DNA of 64,000 nt from positions 82,683,968 to 82,747,967 of the forward strand of contig CM053033.1 of the NCBI GenBank assembly GCA_028564925.1. Reading direction: 5' to 3'. The notes below the pieces were generated by a model. It saw only the letters and a program-made list of their open reading frames with translations. It was not told the DNA's origin and made no database searches. The translations under genes were made by a program, and so were the position numbers. Below are positions 10,746-21,875 of the stretch, piece after piece. The stretch is from Lithobates sylvaticus. Taxonomy: Eukaryota > Chordata > Amphibia > Anura > Ranidae. Each line of letters starts with the position of its first letter. The first letter of the stretch is position 1.

Positions 10746-11946
10746 CAGTGATGGCAAACTTATGGCACACGTGCCACAGCTGGCACGCCAAGCCCTCTCT
10801 GTTGGCACACCAGGGGAATCCCCAAGCCAGGCAGTCATGGTGCAGGCACGCGCCCTTCCTTGCATCAGTGCCAGTGATGTCAGCAGCGGGGTGGACAGCC
10901 AGTCATCTTGTCCCATGTGCGATGTTTAGGGGGGTGTAAAATTCTTCCTCCACCATCCCGACTCTGTTATGCTGCTTATTGCCTCCCTCGGACCCCTACA
11001 CCCATGCTAAGACATTCAAGCATTACTTTCTGCAGGCACCCTATTCCAGCTCCCCCTGCTCCAGGATGACTTTGGTTCAGTCTGTCCCTCTAGTGCAGCC
11101 TGGTAGGTGAATGCATGTGTCAGGTAGGTGAGCATAATGGTCAGGTAGGTAAGTGCATGTGTCAGGTAGGCGAGTGTAATGTGTCAGGTAGGCGAGTGTA
11201 ATGTGTCAGGTAGGTGAGTGCATATGTCAGGTTGGTGAGCATAATGGTAAGGTAGGTGAGTGCATGTGTCAGGTAGGTCAGCGTAATGGTCAGGTAGATG
11301 AGTGCATGTGTCAAGTAGGTGAGTGCATGTGTCAAGTAGGTGAGTGCATGTGTCAGGTAGGTGAGTGCATGTGTCAAGTAGGTGAGTGCATGTGTCAGGT
11401 AGGTGAGTGCATGTGTCAGGTAGGTGAGTGCATGTGTCAGGTAGGTGAGTGCATGTGTCAGGTAGGTGAGTGCATGTGTCAGATAGGTGAGTGTAATGGT
11501 CAGATAGGTGAGTGCATGTGTCAGGTAGGTGAGTGCAATGGTCAGGTAGGTCAATGCATGTGTCAGGTAGGTGAGTGCAATGGTCAGGTATGTCAATGCA
11601 TGTGTCAGGTAGGTGAGTGCAATGGTCAGGTAGGTCAATGCATGTGTCAGGTAGGTGAGTGCAATGGTCAGGTAGGTCAATGCATGTGTCAGGTAGGTGA
11701 GTGTAATGGTCAGGTAGGTCAGTGCATGCGTCAGGTAGGTCAGTGTATGTTGCACAGTGTATTCTGAGCAAATCTGGCAGAATCGTACAATTTTTGGTCC
11801 CTTAGGGCTCATTCAGAGGGATGATCAGTCCCATCCTCTATACAGAGCCCCTGGTAGGTTTAATTCTGTGTTGGCACTTTGAAAGAAATAAGTTGGTTTT
11901 GCACATCGGTTTGGGCACTCGGGCTCAAAAGGGTTCGCCATCACTG
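10746..11946. mobile_element. hAT non-autonomous element filled by a minisatellite
   Basis: The left end is CAGTGATGGCAAACTTATGG and the right end reverse-complements to CAGTGATGGCGAACCC. The flanks GTCTAGGC (10738-10745) and GTCTAGAC (11947-11954) match at seven of eight bases, as a hAT target duplication should. The CAGTGATGGCGAACC end is the type known from OposCharlie/SPIN-like hATs. There is no transposase; the interior is dominated by a 21-bp minisatellite. Confidence 0.85.
11100..11750. repeat. About 31 copies of a 20-21 bp minisatellite
   Basis: The unit is built on GTGAGTGCATGTGTCAGGTA with two alternating variants, GTGCATGTGTCAGGTAGG and TGCAATGGTCAGGTAGG, which gives higher-order pairs in the right half. 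All three frames are open on both strands because the unit lacks stops; these predicted proteins (rich in THALTYL or CQVGEC) are spurious. Confidence 0.95.
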
Positions 11947-11954
11947 GTCTAGAC

Positions 11955-12430
11955 AAAGTCACTGAATGGAGCTCAATTACACTTTTGTTTTGAAAAAAGA
12001 CAAAACTTAAAAAAAAGAAATGATGCTGTTTCTGTATATTGGGAGAGGTCAGGAATGTATTCATGCAGATTTGTAAAGTAACATTTTACCCAGTGACAAA
12101 GCACTTGCTCACACCAGAATCACACAGGAATGCGCTCCGATTCCTTGCCTTTCCCTGCAGTGCAATTTGTCAGTCTATTCATTTAAAAGGGCTGCAAATT
12201 GCTACAGAACACATAAAAAGTAATGCAAGCATTGCTTATAAAAAATGCGCCACACCAAATCACATGGTGCTACAAACGCACTGTGTTTGTAATCTGCATT
12301 TGGAGTGTCCATAACAATGTAATGAAGTCCGCAGCAGATCGCAAAGGCACAGAATGTGTCTTTCCAGCACTGCGTTCTGGTTTGAACCGGTCCTGAAGGC
12401 AAAAAGCAAAATGTGACTGTGAATGTAATG
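11955..12430. other. Unassigned stretch
   Basis: No gene or paired termini seen. Mixed composition with one A-rich run near 12010. Confidence 0.4.
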
Positions 12431-12432
12431 TA

Positions 12433-12861
12433 ATGCCGCGTACACACGGTCGGAATTTCCGATGGAAACAGTCCGATGGGAGCTTTTCAATGGATTTTCC
12501 GACCGTGTGTATGCCCATCGGTCTTTTTCTGTCGGAATTTCCGACAGATTTTGGATTGAGAACCTGTTCTCAATTTTTCCGTCGGAAAACCTTTCTATCG
12601 GATTTTCCGATCGTGTGTATGCAATTCCGACACGCAAAATTCCGACGCATGCTCGGAAACAATTCGACGCATGCTCGGAAGCATTAAACTTCCCTTTTAT
12701 AATGCGGTCGAACGTGTTTTAATGCCGCTGTGTTACAGACCGTCGGAATTTGGTGTGACCGTGTGTAGGCAAGACAGTTTGAGCGGAATTCCGTCGGAAT
12801 TCCGACGGGAAAACCATCAGAGCTTTTTCCGACGAGAATTCCGACCGTGTGTAGGCGGCAT
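12433..12861. mobile_element. Palindromic MITE, copy 1 of the GTGTGTACGC family
   Basis: TIRs are ATGCCGCGTACACACGGTCG at the left and, reverse-complemented at the right, ATGCCGCCTACACACGGTCG. TA flanks both ends (12431-12432 and 12862-12863), suggesting a TA target duplication and hence a Tc1/mariner-type origin. Inside are repeated dyads of TTCCGA with CGTGTGTATGC, so the strand folds into several hairpins in series. Related copies lie at 19429, 26136 and 40465. Confidence 0.85.
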
Positions 12862-12863
12862 TA

Positions 12864-13468
12864 GGATTTGCATGTAACTTCAGCTGCTTATATCTGTAAG
12901 GACTGCTATGCAGTTGTCACAGAAGATAACTTCTGCATTTTATCATGATATGCTCATTTTGAAGTGCTGTGACAGGTTTCCTTTAATCTGAATAATGTAT
13001 GATATGCAACCAGCGTCTGCCAGCTTTGGCATTACTTCTGGGGGGAATAACAGCCTCTGACCACATCATTAAGTGCTGTACAGTCCATCCATGTATTTGC
13101 TGAAGTAGATGGACAATGTTTCTCAGACATATTTAATGATTTTGGCGATTCTTTACTTTTAAAACATAATTGCGTCCTTGTAATTAGACCAGAGATATTT
13201 AATATTTCAGCAGAGCTTGCTTGCACTGAGACAGAATAAAATCGCTGATGGGCAGCACAGCATGTATATAAAATGAGCAAGTAGGATCGGCCCTGCATAC
13301 AAATCAACGCATCAATGTTAATGACATTAAAGGGGGACTCAAGCAGACTCCAACTCACCTTTGGCAGCAACCAAGGTAGGTTCACAAACCCACAAGCTAC
13401 AGGACACATACAGGTCAGAGAGCTCCAAACCGACTTTTCTAAAGACAATGTAAACCAAAATTCCCAAT
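12864..13468. other. Unassigned complex sequence
   Basis: No gene or transposon signature. Bases 13000-13290 are non-repetitive, AT-moderate and rich in varied short motifs, the look of unique and possibly conserved noncoding DNA. This is an impression and not a test. Confidence 0.35.
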
Positions 13469-14663
13469 TTAACCACTTGCTTACTGGGCACTTAAAGGGG
13501 TTGTAAACCTTCCGTTTTTTTCATAGGATGCATTAAGTTGAAAAAACGTCTGATGGTTACAGGCCCCCCAGCCCCCCAGTTTACTTACCTGAGCCCTCGA
13601 AAGTCCCGCATCGAGAACGCACTGGCTTCTCGGCTCTTCTCGGCCCGGTCTTCTCGGCTCTTCATTGGATAGATTGATAGCGGCCCAGCCATTGGCTCAC
13701 ACTGCTGTCAATCAAATCCAAATGACGCGGCCACCAGGGGCGGGACCGAGACATACACACTGTGTCTATGGACGCAGAGTGTATGAGATGGGAGCGTGCC
13801 CGCAAGGTAACCCCCTGTGGAGAGAGCTTCCCAAGGGGGTTATCTATTGCAGGGAGGAGCTGAGACAGCTGTCGTGGGACCGCAGAACAGCAGGATCGGG
13901 CAACTCTGTGCAAATGAGCTGCACAGAGGAGGTAAGTATAACATGTTTGTTATTTAAAGAAAAAACAAAAAACAAACCTATACAACCACTTTAAACCCCC
14001 CTCCTGCCTAGAGTAATTTTCAGTTTTCAGCGCTGACGCACTTTGAATGACAGTTGCGCGGTCATACCACACTGTACACAAATTACATTTTTATAATTTT
14101 TTAAAAAAAAATTTAGCTTTCTTTTGGTGGTATTTAATCACAGCTGGGGGTTTTATTTTTTGCTAAACAAACAAAAAAATAGAAAATTTTGAAAAAAAAT
14201 AATCATGTTTCATAGTTTGTTATAACATTTTGCAAACAGGTCATTGCGGCACTGGTGGGCACTGATAGGCTGCACTGATAGGTACAGTTAAGGCGGCACT
14301 GATAGGCACAGATAAAGCGATACTGATGGGCACAGATAAGGTGGCACTGATGTCCACTGATAAGATGGCACTAATGGGCCCTGATGGGTGGCACTGATGG
14401 GTGACACTGATGGGCACTAATGCTATCAGTGCGAGGAGAAAAAATTGCCGATTACCAGCTCTGTTTACATCACATTATCAGCTGTCATTGGCTGACAGAT
14501 GATCACGTGGTAAGGTGTCGGGATCGACCCCTTACTCCGATCTGTGATCAGCCGAGTCGTGCATGCCGCTCGGGCATGGGAGGATGTCTATTGCTGTACT
14601 CCCGGCAAAGTAAGTCCATACTGTAGCCGTCATTTGGCTATAGCGCGGATCTAAAGAAGTTAA
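13469..14663 (+). mobile_element. TTAA element A, with a nested MITE
   Basis: It starts TTAACCACTTGCTTACTGGG and ends at a TTAA (14660-14663) preceded by CTAAAGAAG. The interior has the motif TTCTTTTGGTGGTATTTAAT seen in sister copies at 14660, 28973, 54000 and 55695, and a degenerate short-period array (14240-14430, CACTGATGGGCAC). A second MITE sits at 13492-13994. TTAA flanks suggest piggyBac-like mobilisation. No transposase is encoded. Confidence 0.7.
13492..13994 (+). mobile_element. TTAA MITE nested in element A
   Basis: The ends are TTAAAGGGGTTGTAAACC and, reverse-complemented, TTAAAGTGGTTGTATAGG, with TTAA at 13492-13495 and 13991-13994. It interrupts element A only 23 bp from its left end. 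The GC-rich middle contains no intact ORF of note. Confidence 0.8.
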
Positions 14664-15384
14664 CCACTTACAGACCGGAAGATTTTCCCCCTTAAAGACC
14701 AGGCCATTTTTGGTGTCGCTTTAACTGACAATTGTGCGGTCGTGCGATGCTGTACCTAAACAAAATTGATGTCCTTTTTTTAGAACAAATAGAGATTTCT
14801 TTTGGTGGTATTTGATCCCCTCTGCAGGAGCGACAATTTTGAAAAAAAAAAAACAATATTTTTAACTTTTTTGCTATCAGTTTAGACCAATATTGTAGTA
14901 GTATTAAAGTATTCTTCTACATATTTTTGAGGAAAGAAATGCAATAGGCGTATATTGATTGGTTTGCGCAAAAGTTATATCGTCTACAAAATAGGGGATA
15001 GATTTATGATAGTTTTATTATTATATATTTTTTTTTGCGATTTTCAGCAGGACTGTGACATTGCGGCGGAAAGATTGGACACTTTTGACACTTTTTTGGA
15101 ACCATTGACATTTATACAGCGATTAGTGCTAGTCCTAATCACTAGGAACAGACGTTCTCTCTATCCTCCCGTCAGAACGGGGATCTGTCTGTTTACATTG
15201 ACAGATCCCCATTCTGGCTCTCTTTCTCGCGATCTTGTGTGGCCGGCAGACATTGCGAACGTGCAGCGGGCACACACGCGCCTGCTATGGCACTTAAAGG
15301 AGCTGACATACACCTATGGCGATTTGCGGAAACGAGCCGACCTGCCGCAGTATAATGAAGGGCGGCTGGTCGGCAAGTTGTTAA
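14660..15384 (+). mobile_element. TTAA element B, abutting A
   Basis: It begins TTAACCACTTACAGACCGG and ends CTGGTCGGCAAGTTGTTAA. Its first four bases are also the last four of element A, so the two share a single TTAA. It contains TTCTTTTGGTGGTATTTGAT and the GCGTATATTGATTGGTTTGC segment common to the family. No protein is encoded. Confidence 0.75.
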
Positions 15385-15754
15385 AGTAGAATTATAGGGA
15401 GTTTTTTTTATCTTCATTTTGGATAGAGTACCCTGTAAGGTTCATTTTTGTCCTATTTGTCCCAATGGGGAGATTTACCTTAACTTCCTGTCCCATAGCC
15501 AAACAGGAAGTGAGAAGAAATCTTTGCAAATTAAGGAAATATCTGGGGGACTCGCAGGTCACCAGAACTAATGTTTCCCCTCTATTACTTTTTTGGGGAC
15601 AACTCAAAATTTGGGATTTTTTTTTAACTTTCATGAAATGAAAGGGTGGGTGGATCTCATTAACGGGGATACAGACATCAAATAAAAACTGACAGGTTTT
15701 TCCAATCCTTCTCCCCTCTTTAAAAAAAAATGTTTGCCTTTAGTTATATCTTAA
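15381..15754 (+). mobile_element. TTAA element C, abutting B
   Basis: Left end TTAAAGTAGAATTATAGGG; right end, reverse-complemented, TTAAGATATAACTAAAGGC. The left TTAA is shared with element B. TIRs match at about 13 of 18 positions, so this is an older copy. The interior carries a short inverted pair around AACTTCCTG and CAGGAAGTG. Confidence 0.6.
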
Positions 15755-16153
15755 GGTAAAAAAAAAACAAAAAAAAAAAAACACACCCCACTTACTATTA
15801 GCCCCACCCCAAAACACTTACCTGTGCCTGTCCAGCACTGTCCCAGCTGCAGGTCTTCTCTCCCCTCTCTACTTCTCCTCACAAGAACTGAGGTAGCAGT
15901 GAGAGTTGTTGGCTCCTGCTGCAGTCAAGTAAATCCAGTGAGAAGGAAGTAGGAGGTGGGGCTTAGCGAGTGAGTCAATAGACGCAAACACAGCCTGGCT
16001 TGAGATGGTGCAGACGGAAAAGTGAAGGAACCTGGAGTGCCAGCGGGAGACCCCAGTAGAGGATATTTGGGGCTGCTTTGTGGAAAACCATGGCACAGAG
16101 CAGGTAAGTATAAAGTATAAAAGGTAACAGACAAAAAATGTTTGTTGTTTTAA
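15751..16153 (+). mobile_element. Probable degraded TTAA element D
   Basis: It starts at the TTAA that ends element C and runs through an A-rich tract into a GC-rich middle related in style to the 13492 MITE (GGCTCCTGCTGCAGTCAAG, then GACGCAAACACAG). The right end near 16150 is AT-rich and ill-defined, so the boundary is approximate. Confidence 0.4.
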
Positions 16154-16949
16154 ATTAATAAAATCCAGCCTCTACAATCCCTGCAATAAGTTTGCCTTTT
16201 GAAAAGGTGAACTAACTCCAAATATCCTGGGCACTCCTCCGGATCCTGCAACACATAATGGTCATGCTGCCGGTGTAGTGGTCCGTACACTATAATACAC
16301 AGCCCTGAAGGGAGTATCAATCGTAATGCTTGCAATCGCAAGCGCTTATTGGTCAGTGCATCCATGTGATCACACACCTGCAGGCTACACAACAGGTGCA
16401 CTTTGATGTGGGAATATCTGCATTCATTTTGTTCTTTGTAATTAAAAAGGTGTCAAACCCTGTTGTATTTTGTGTTTATGAATCGCCAGTATATTTGGCA
16501 GCGCAGGATTATCCAGTATAAATCGGCCCGCTCTCCCTGGTATAATTAATAGAGAAATATTTTCCATTCAGCGTCTGCCAATTACAGTCTGATCCAGGAG
16601 GCTGACTCCCATTTACAAACAATCTATGGCATGATAAATAGATTATCACTGGTGGCCGAGGTGGTATTGGATTGCTATGAATGTGCACTTTAAAGTGATA
16701 TTAAATTCTTGTTTTTTTGTTTTAAAAATAAAAAACATGTTAGCTCCCTGACTCCCTGACTGGATCACTTTAAAGGGAAACTCCAGACAAGCAGCTAAAT
16801 GGAGTAAACAAATGTAAAGACATTTTTGCCTAATTTAGGGATCCCTGCACATGCATTGCCTTATGACTATCTGCTGTGTGTTATATAGCATTAGAGCCTC
16901 AGGTTGGAGATTAAACCTTACCAAGTGTGCTGCTCTGCAGAATCAATCC
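16154..16949. other. Unassigned, with a tiny internally deleted MITE
   Basis: Most of this is non-repetitive. Bases 16540-16680 are complex and could be conserved noncoding DNA. At 16691-16775 TTTAAAGTGATATTAAA and GGATCACTTTAAA form a short inverted pair, probably the joined tips of a deleted TTAA MITE. Confidence 0.4.
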
Positions 16950-17297
16950 TAAGGGCCGGTTCAGACTGCTGCGATGTCCGAGATCGGATATGATTCGCAC
17001 CGCACTGCAGTGCAAATCATATGCGATCTCTGTGCGATGCGATTTCAGCCATACAGATAGTATGGCTGAATTCGCATCGCATTCGGCCCAAACTCGTACA
17101 GGACCCTTTTTTTGGTCCGCAGCAGAATCGGATCGCATGGGTGTTCTCACCATGCGATCCGATTCCTGTCCAAGTTTGCAGATCGCACTGCGATATGCGA
17201 GCTGATATGGGGGTGTCATTAACATTTAACTGACACTCCCAGCAGCTCGCATAGGGCAGTGTGAACTGCCGCCGGGAGACATGCGATGCCGGCCCTA
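16950..17297. mobile_element. Palindromic MITE with GGGCCGG ends
   Basis: Left end TAAGGGCCGGTTCAGACTGC; right end, reverse-complemented, TTAGGGCCGGCATCGCATG. Further inside, GCGATCCGATTC and GAATCGGATCGC form a strong inner dyad, and GATTTCAGCCATAC pairs with GTATGGCTGAATTC. No coding sequence. The flanking duplication is not clear. Confidence 0.65.
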
Positions 17298-18481
17298 ATA
17301 CTCCAATTCCTGTCAGTTAGACCAGCTGGCCACATTTGTTCAGGGTCACGTGTGGTGTGCAGAATACACAAAGCAAACCCCCTAAACGTCAACAACAGAA
17401 CCAATGGGGATCCAGCCTTTAATGCCACTTGTGGTTCACACAGTGAGAGTCACCACCAGTCTATACACAACGGCTCCAAAAAATACAGTCTAGGGAATGT
17501 CTTTTTTAAGATTTATTGCTGATAGAAACTTTAACAGGAGAGAGCTTATAGCAATGGGATACTCCAAAATTATTAGAATTCAGCAATGAGAGGTCAATCG
17601 TCTCCTCAAGTATTTCTGTGTGTTGGACAGTCTAGTGTCTCACAGCTGAACACCGTGGGGCAAGTCTATTTGGCATCTGGTTACCTTATGCCAATACACA
17701 ACTACTGGTATGCAGGGGAATCTCCAGAACACTACAGTCACAGAGATCAGTTTAGGGTCTTTACTCACAAGTCCCCAGGACAGTTGCCACCTTCCATCGG
17801 ACAAGGTCCAGTGAGTGAGATGGTCCCTCTCCTGACCAGATCCCATGTGGTGAGGTTCTGCAATCAGCTTTAGCAAAGCTCAGCCCTGACACTGAGGCCT
17901 CAAGAACAGCTGTACAGTGACATAGGCTACTTAAGGGCAGCAGCCCCTCCAACTCTGTAGCCCTCCTGGGGAGAAGGAACCCAGCTCTCCAGTGCTTCAA
18001 ACTACTTATCACCATTCCAGCCTGCTTCTGGACACTCCTCCCCAGCGATTGGCTGGTAAATATTCTGGCTGGTCACCGCCCACCCGACCATGTCATTCAT
18101 TCACAGTGCTCTGTGAATGGCAGACTACAAGTGCTGACAGCCTTTGCGTCTCTCGGCTTGTAGTTTCAATGAACTATAATAGCGATCTTTTCAGTGTGTA
18201 TCTGGCCGCCCATACAAGGTACAAGCAGACAGATACACAGACAGGAGTCCTGCATGGCACCCACAATCTTGTGATCATGGGTGCAACACTTTACAAAGGC
18301 TCCAGGTAAAAAAATAAATTCACATTTGGTTACCTCTGGCCCATACAGTGTGAATGATGGTTTGCTGGAGCCACCTGTTGCTTTATGAGGATGCAGTGGA
18401 TATATGAACACAGCCGCGGGTCCGAACTTGATAGGTGTGCACTGTTAGTGTTTGGAGGCCATACACCTGCATCCCCATAGC
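17298..18481. other. Unassigned, repeat-like
   Basis: No gene recognised. The stretch 17420-18060 has the feel of an old LTR-type repeat (regular CAGTCACAGAGATCAG and CCCCAGCGATTGGCTGG blocks), but I find no paired TG/CA ends and therefore do not name it. Confidence 0.3.
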
Positions 18482-18880
18482 CAGTGGTGGCTACTCCATT
18501 AGGGGCGCCGCCCCCCTAATCCATGCACCGCCCCCCTAATCAACATGCAGGGCGCTGGACGCATGGATTTCAGTGTTTTTTTTTAAGCACATGATTAGAG
18601 TCTGAAGCTCTATTAGGCTTTAAAAAATGGTGGGCTTGGGGCACAGAGCACTGCGCCCTGGGCCCACCCAGTTGTGTGACAATAACAAATTAATATTCAC
18701 TATTGTCTTCTTGGTTCTCCTCCTGGCCAGTCAGGAAGCGGGTCCTGAGCGGAAAAACAACCATATTGGCTGCTGAGGAGGAGGAGCAGGGGGAAGCTGC
18801 CGAGGAGGAGACTCTGAGGAGGAGACGAAGGCCCGTAACCTAGATGGGGTAATTATGGGGTATTGTGACTGAATGACCGA
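18482..18880. mobile_element. Possible one-ended hAT remnant
   Basis: CAGTGGTGGCTACTCCATTA followed by GGGGCGCCGCCCCCC resembles the left end of a common frog hAT-type repeat. No matching right end or target duplication was found, so this is a weak call. Confidence 0.3.
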
Positions 18881-18885
18881 CCGAA

Positions 18886-18977
18886 CATGGGGGGGGGGGG
18901 GGGTGTGGAGGGGGGTGGGGGGTGTGGGGGGTAGAGGGGGGTGGGGGCGCTGGTGCGGGGGGGGGGGGGGGGGGTGT
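18886..18977 (+). repeat. Long G-rich tract
   Basis: Two pure G runs of about 15-18 bases bracket GTGTGGAGGGGGGTGGGG-like sequence, about 90 bp with many G3+ runs. It could form G-quadruplexes on the plus strand and is a likely site of length errors. Confidence 0.85.
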
Positions 18978-19426
18978 GTGTAGAGTTTGAGGAATGGACC
19001 AACCGGCCTAGGCTTATGACATCATGCGCAGCTCTCTATCTCACTCTCGTGAAAGTTTGCCAGGGGGATAAGTCATAAGAGGGCCAATGAGAGCTGGGGG
19101 TGTGCTCTATGTTTGTGTAAATCTAGGAAGTAAACAGGCAGCAGCTTCCGCTGCCCACAGTTAAAATGGATGCAGCCAGACTTAGTGGAGGGAGATTTCT
19201 GCAACCTATTTGGCAAGTACAGAATCAAAGTATATATAAAATAATATGCAAAGTGGTCGGAAGGAAGCTTCAGAATGGCAAATGTGTTTTTTACAAATTA
19301 GGTGAGCAGATTGCAGTTTCTCTTTAACTCTTGGACTTGAGAGAGGTGCAGTAAAACACAATTAGCATGCAGCACTATGGAGCAGGAAGCAGAACATGCA
19401 TATGTAATGAGAAACAGTAAGAAGAG
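18978..19426. other. Unassigned stretch
   Basis: No gene or paired termini recognised; mixed composition. Confidence 0.4.
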
Positions 19427-19428
19427 TT

Positions 19429-19845
19429 ATGCCGCGTACACACGATCGGAATTCTCGTCAGAAAAAACTCTGACGGTTTTTCTGACGGAATTCCGCTCAA
19501 GCTGTGTTGCCTACACACGATCACACCAAATTCCGACGGTCAATAACACAGCGGCATAAAACACGTTCGACAGCACTATAAAAGGGAAGTTTAATGCTTC
19601 CGAGCATGCGTCAAATTGTTTCCGAGCATGCGTCAGAATTTTGCATGTCGGAATTGCATACACACGATCGGAAAATCCGATAGAAAGGTTTTCCGTCTGA
19701 AAAATTGAGAACAGGTTCTCAATTCAAAGTCCGTTGGAAATTCCGACAGAAAAAGACCGATGGGCATACACACGGTCGGAAAATCCGATGAAAAGCTCCC
19801 ATCGGACTGTTTCCATCGGAAATTCCGACCGTGTGTACGCCGCAT
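19429..19845. mobile_element. Palindromic MITE, copy 2 of the GTGTGTACGC family
   Basis: The copy runs opposite to copy 1. The left end is ATGCCGCGTACACACGATCG and the right end reverse-complements to ATGCGGCGTACACACGGTCG. The length is close to copies 1 and 3, and the internal hairpin blocks (TCCGATAGAAAGGTTTTCC, GACCGATGGGCATACACACG) are in the same order. Confidence 0.85.
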
Positions 19846-19847
19846 TA

Positions 19848-20257
19848 GAGTATTTATCCTAAAAACAAAAAGACTACATTTCCCATTTAAATATTATAGA
19901 CAATATTACATGCACCATGTAACTGTTCAAAAGACAACACAGACACAGCACAGTCTCCTAACTGACTCTTATAAATCATATTATTTTATGAATCTTGAGA
20001 AACTGGGTCAGCATTTAAGAATGTCATTCTGAATGGAGGTGATGATTGATTACACAGCTCAGTTTTGTTTTCCAGCCCTCATCAGTGTAAGAGCTGTTGG
20101 GTTATCCTGACATACCGCACACATCACCCACTAAATGCATGCATACCCTAAAATTCCAGTTAATTAGTTAACACCTTCTATTTAGATGGTTGGTTGGAAC
20201 TGCTTCATCCTTCAGTATTTGCAGCTGGTGGACACAGCTACATAGTCTGTGAGAGTG
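19848..20257. other. Unassigned stretch
   Basis: No gene or repeat structure recognised. Confidence 0.4.
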
Positions 20258-20443
20258 TTAGACCCCATACACACTATACAACTTTTGTTTGATTTCCTTT
20301 AGATTTACCAAAACCGTGAAGTGCAAGGGCCTGCCTGATTGCATACAAATTTAAACTCTTAAAGTTTAACCTCATATTATATGGTTTTGGTAAATCTGAA
20401 GGAAAAAATCTATAGAAAATTGTATAGTGTGTATCCAGCTTTA
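20258..20443. mobile_element. Short hairpin MITE
   Basis: The left arm CCATACACACTATACAA pairs with the right arm TTGTATAGTGTGTATCC; the inner arms TTTAGATTTACCAAAACC and GGTTTTGGTAAATCTGAA also pair. The 186-bp unit is therefore nearly one long hairpin. The outer CATACACAC motif resembles the ends of the two larger MITE families nearby. Confidence 0.75.
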
Positions 20444-20481
20444 GGCACTAGGAGTGCATGATGTAGGGTGATCTTCAAATG

Positions 20482-20910
20482 TAAAGCCCCATACACACGC
20501 GCGGACAATCCGTGGACCAGGTCCGTCGGACCATGTCCGTCATACTTTGTCTGATGGTTTTGCGTACACACGATCGGACAAAGTTGTCGGAAAATCCGAT
20601 CATTCTGAACGTGGTGACGTTTGTTGCCTACGACGGGACTACGTAGAGGCTAGTAGCCAATAGCTTTGGTCTTGTAATGTGATCTGAGCATGCGTAGCAC
20701 TTTGTCTGGTCGGACAAGCGTACACACGCTCGGATTTGGTGTGATCGGACCGGGTTGACGGGAAATCTTTCCAGCAGGAGATAAGACTTTGTCCGACGGA
20801 CAAACCGACGAACACTGTCCGATGGTGCATACACACGGTCTGATTTTTCAACAACCTTGTCCGATCGGACCAAATTGATGAAAAAGTCCGACCGTGTGTA
20901 TGGGGCTTTA
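20482..20910. mobile_element. Palindromic MITE with GCCCCATACACACG ends
   Basis: Left end TAAAGCCCCATACACACG, right end reverse-complement TAAAGCCCCATACACACGG. The interior repeats GTCCGA and TCGGAC boxes next to GCATACACACG or GCGTACACACG, building several hairpins in series. The size, 429 bp, and the design match the GTGTGTACGC family, but the primary sequence is different. Confidence 0.8.
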
Positions 20911-21654
20911 GAAGAGAAAGAAAAAAGCGCGTGCTGACTGTGAATTTAGCAGTTTCAATATTTCTCAATTTGACAGGGAAATTACAATGGCTTTTGGTTG
21001 ATTATATTTTCTTTTTTTTTTGTGTTTTTTTTGTGTGTTTTTTTTGTGTTTTTTTTGTGTGTTTTTTTATATGCAAGGTTTATGTAGCCAGGTACTGCAG
21101 ACAAAGACATTGCTCTGTATTTACGTCCCTCGTCTGAGTTGTTAACGGAGAGCTGCAAAATTCGCCTCCGGCCAGCAGGGGGAGAGCCAATTGAATGTGA
21201 CCCATGGACTTCTACAAGATCTGGAATCTTGGAAGGTGTAGTTCAAGGAGTCTGCCATGTAAAGAGAACTGCTGACTTTCTGAACTACATATCCCATGAG
21301 ACTGTGGGGCACAGGAGCAGCCTGAGGGGCCAATATAGTCTTTTGCTTGGGAAATGGCCGCTCTTTTGCTGCTGCGGGAGTCAGCAGAATGAGACCTGTC
21401 TGTGGGAGCAGGAGACAAAGCCAGCCCTGAAAAGCCCGGGTAAGGAGTGATGTCGCCAAGGGACCAGCCGCATTCATCAGCCTCGCTGACCTGACGGGAT
21501 TGCCAAAGAGATCAAAGAGTTCTCCAGACTCCTTCTTCTGTCGTGTGGATTGCAGATGCATCAGAACTGTACCAAAGGGGCCCCTTCCACCATCAAATGC
21601 CTATCTCTATCGTGGGTAGTCTGGGAGAGGGCCACTGGCTTAAATATATTCAGA
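20911..21654. other. Unassigned, LTR-like in places
   Basis: No gene. Bases 21010-21070 are T8 runs separated by GTG. Bases 21140-21640 contain AACTACATATCCCATGAGAC and CTCCGGCCAGCAGGGGGAG, phrases of the sort seen in LTRs, but no ends could be paired. Confidence 0.3.
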
Positions 21655-21875
21655 GAAGTGCTAAAGTGCATATAAATAAATGAAAAGGGCTATGTGCATC
21701 AGTTAACAACCAATATGTGCATGTGAAAAAGTCCATCAAATCTTCAGGATGTGGAATGGATCAATGGTGTGGACCATTAATTCCAATTGTCACCTCAGTG
21801 CATCACACCCACCACAAGAAATGGCTGCTTACCGCATCATATTAACCTCCAGATTATAAGGGGTTAAGGCAGCAG

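Noticed and set aside
11162-11812. Long open frames on both strands (up to about 216 codons)
   Set aside because: They arise from the 21-bp minisatellite, which lacks stops and is a multiple of three; products are simple repeats.
12433-12861. Frames with RVGIAYTRSENP or FRWKQSDGSF-type products, also at 19429, 26136 and 40465
   Set aside because: They recur because the MITE recurs, are on both strands, and are palindromic by-products.
14955-15389. 144-codon frame, plus strand
   Set aside because: Spans the end of a TTAA element and reads through its terminal repeat; no domain.
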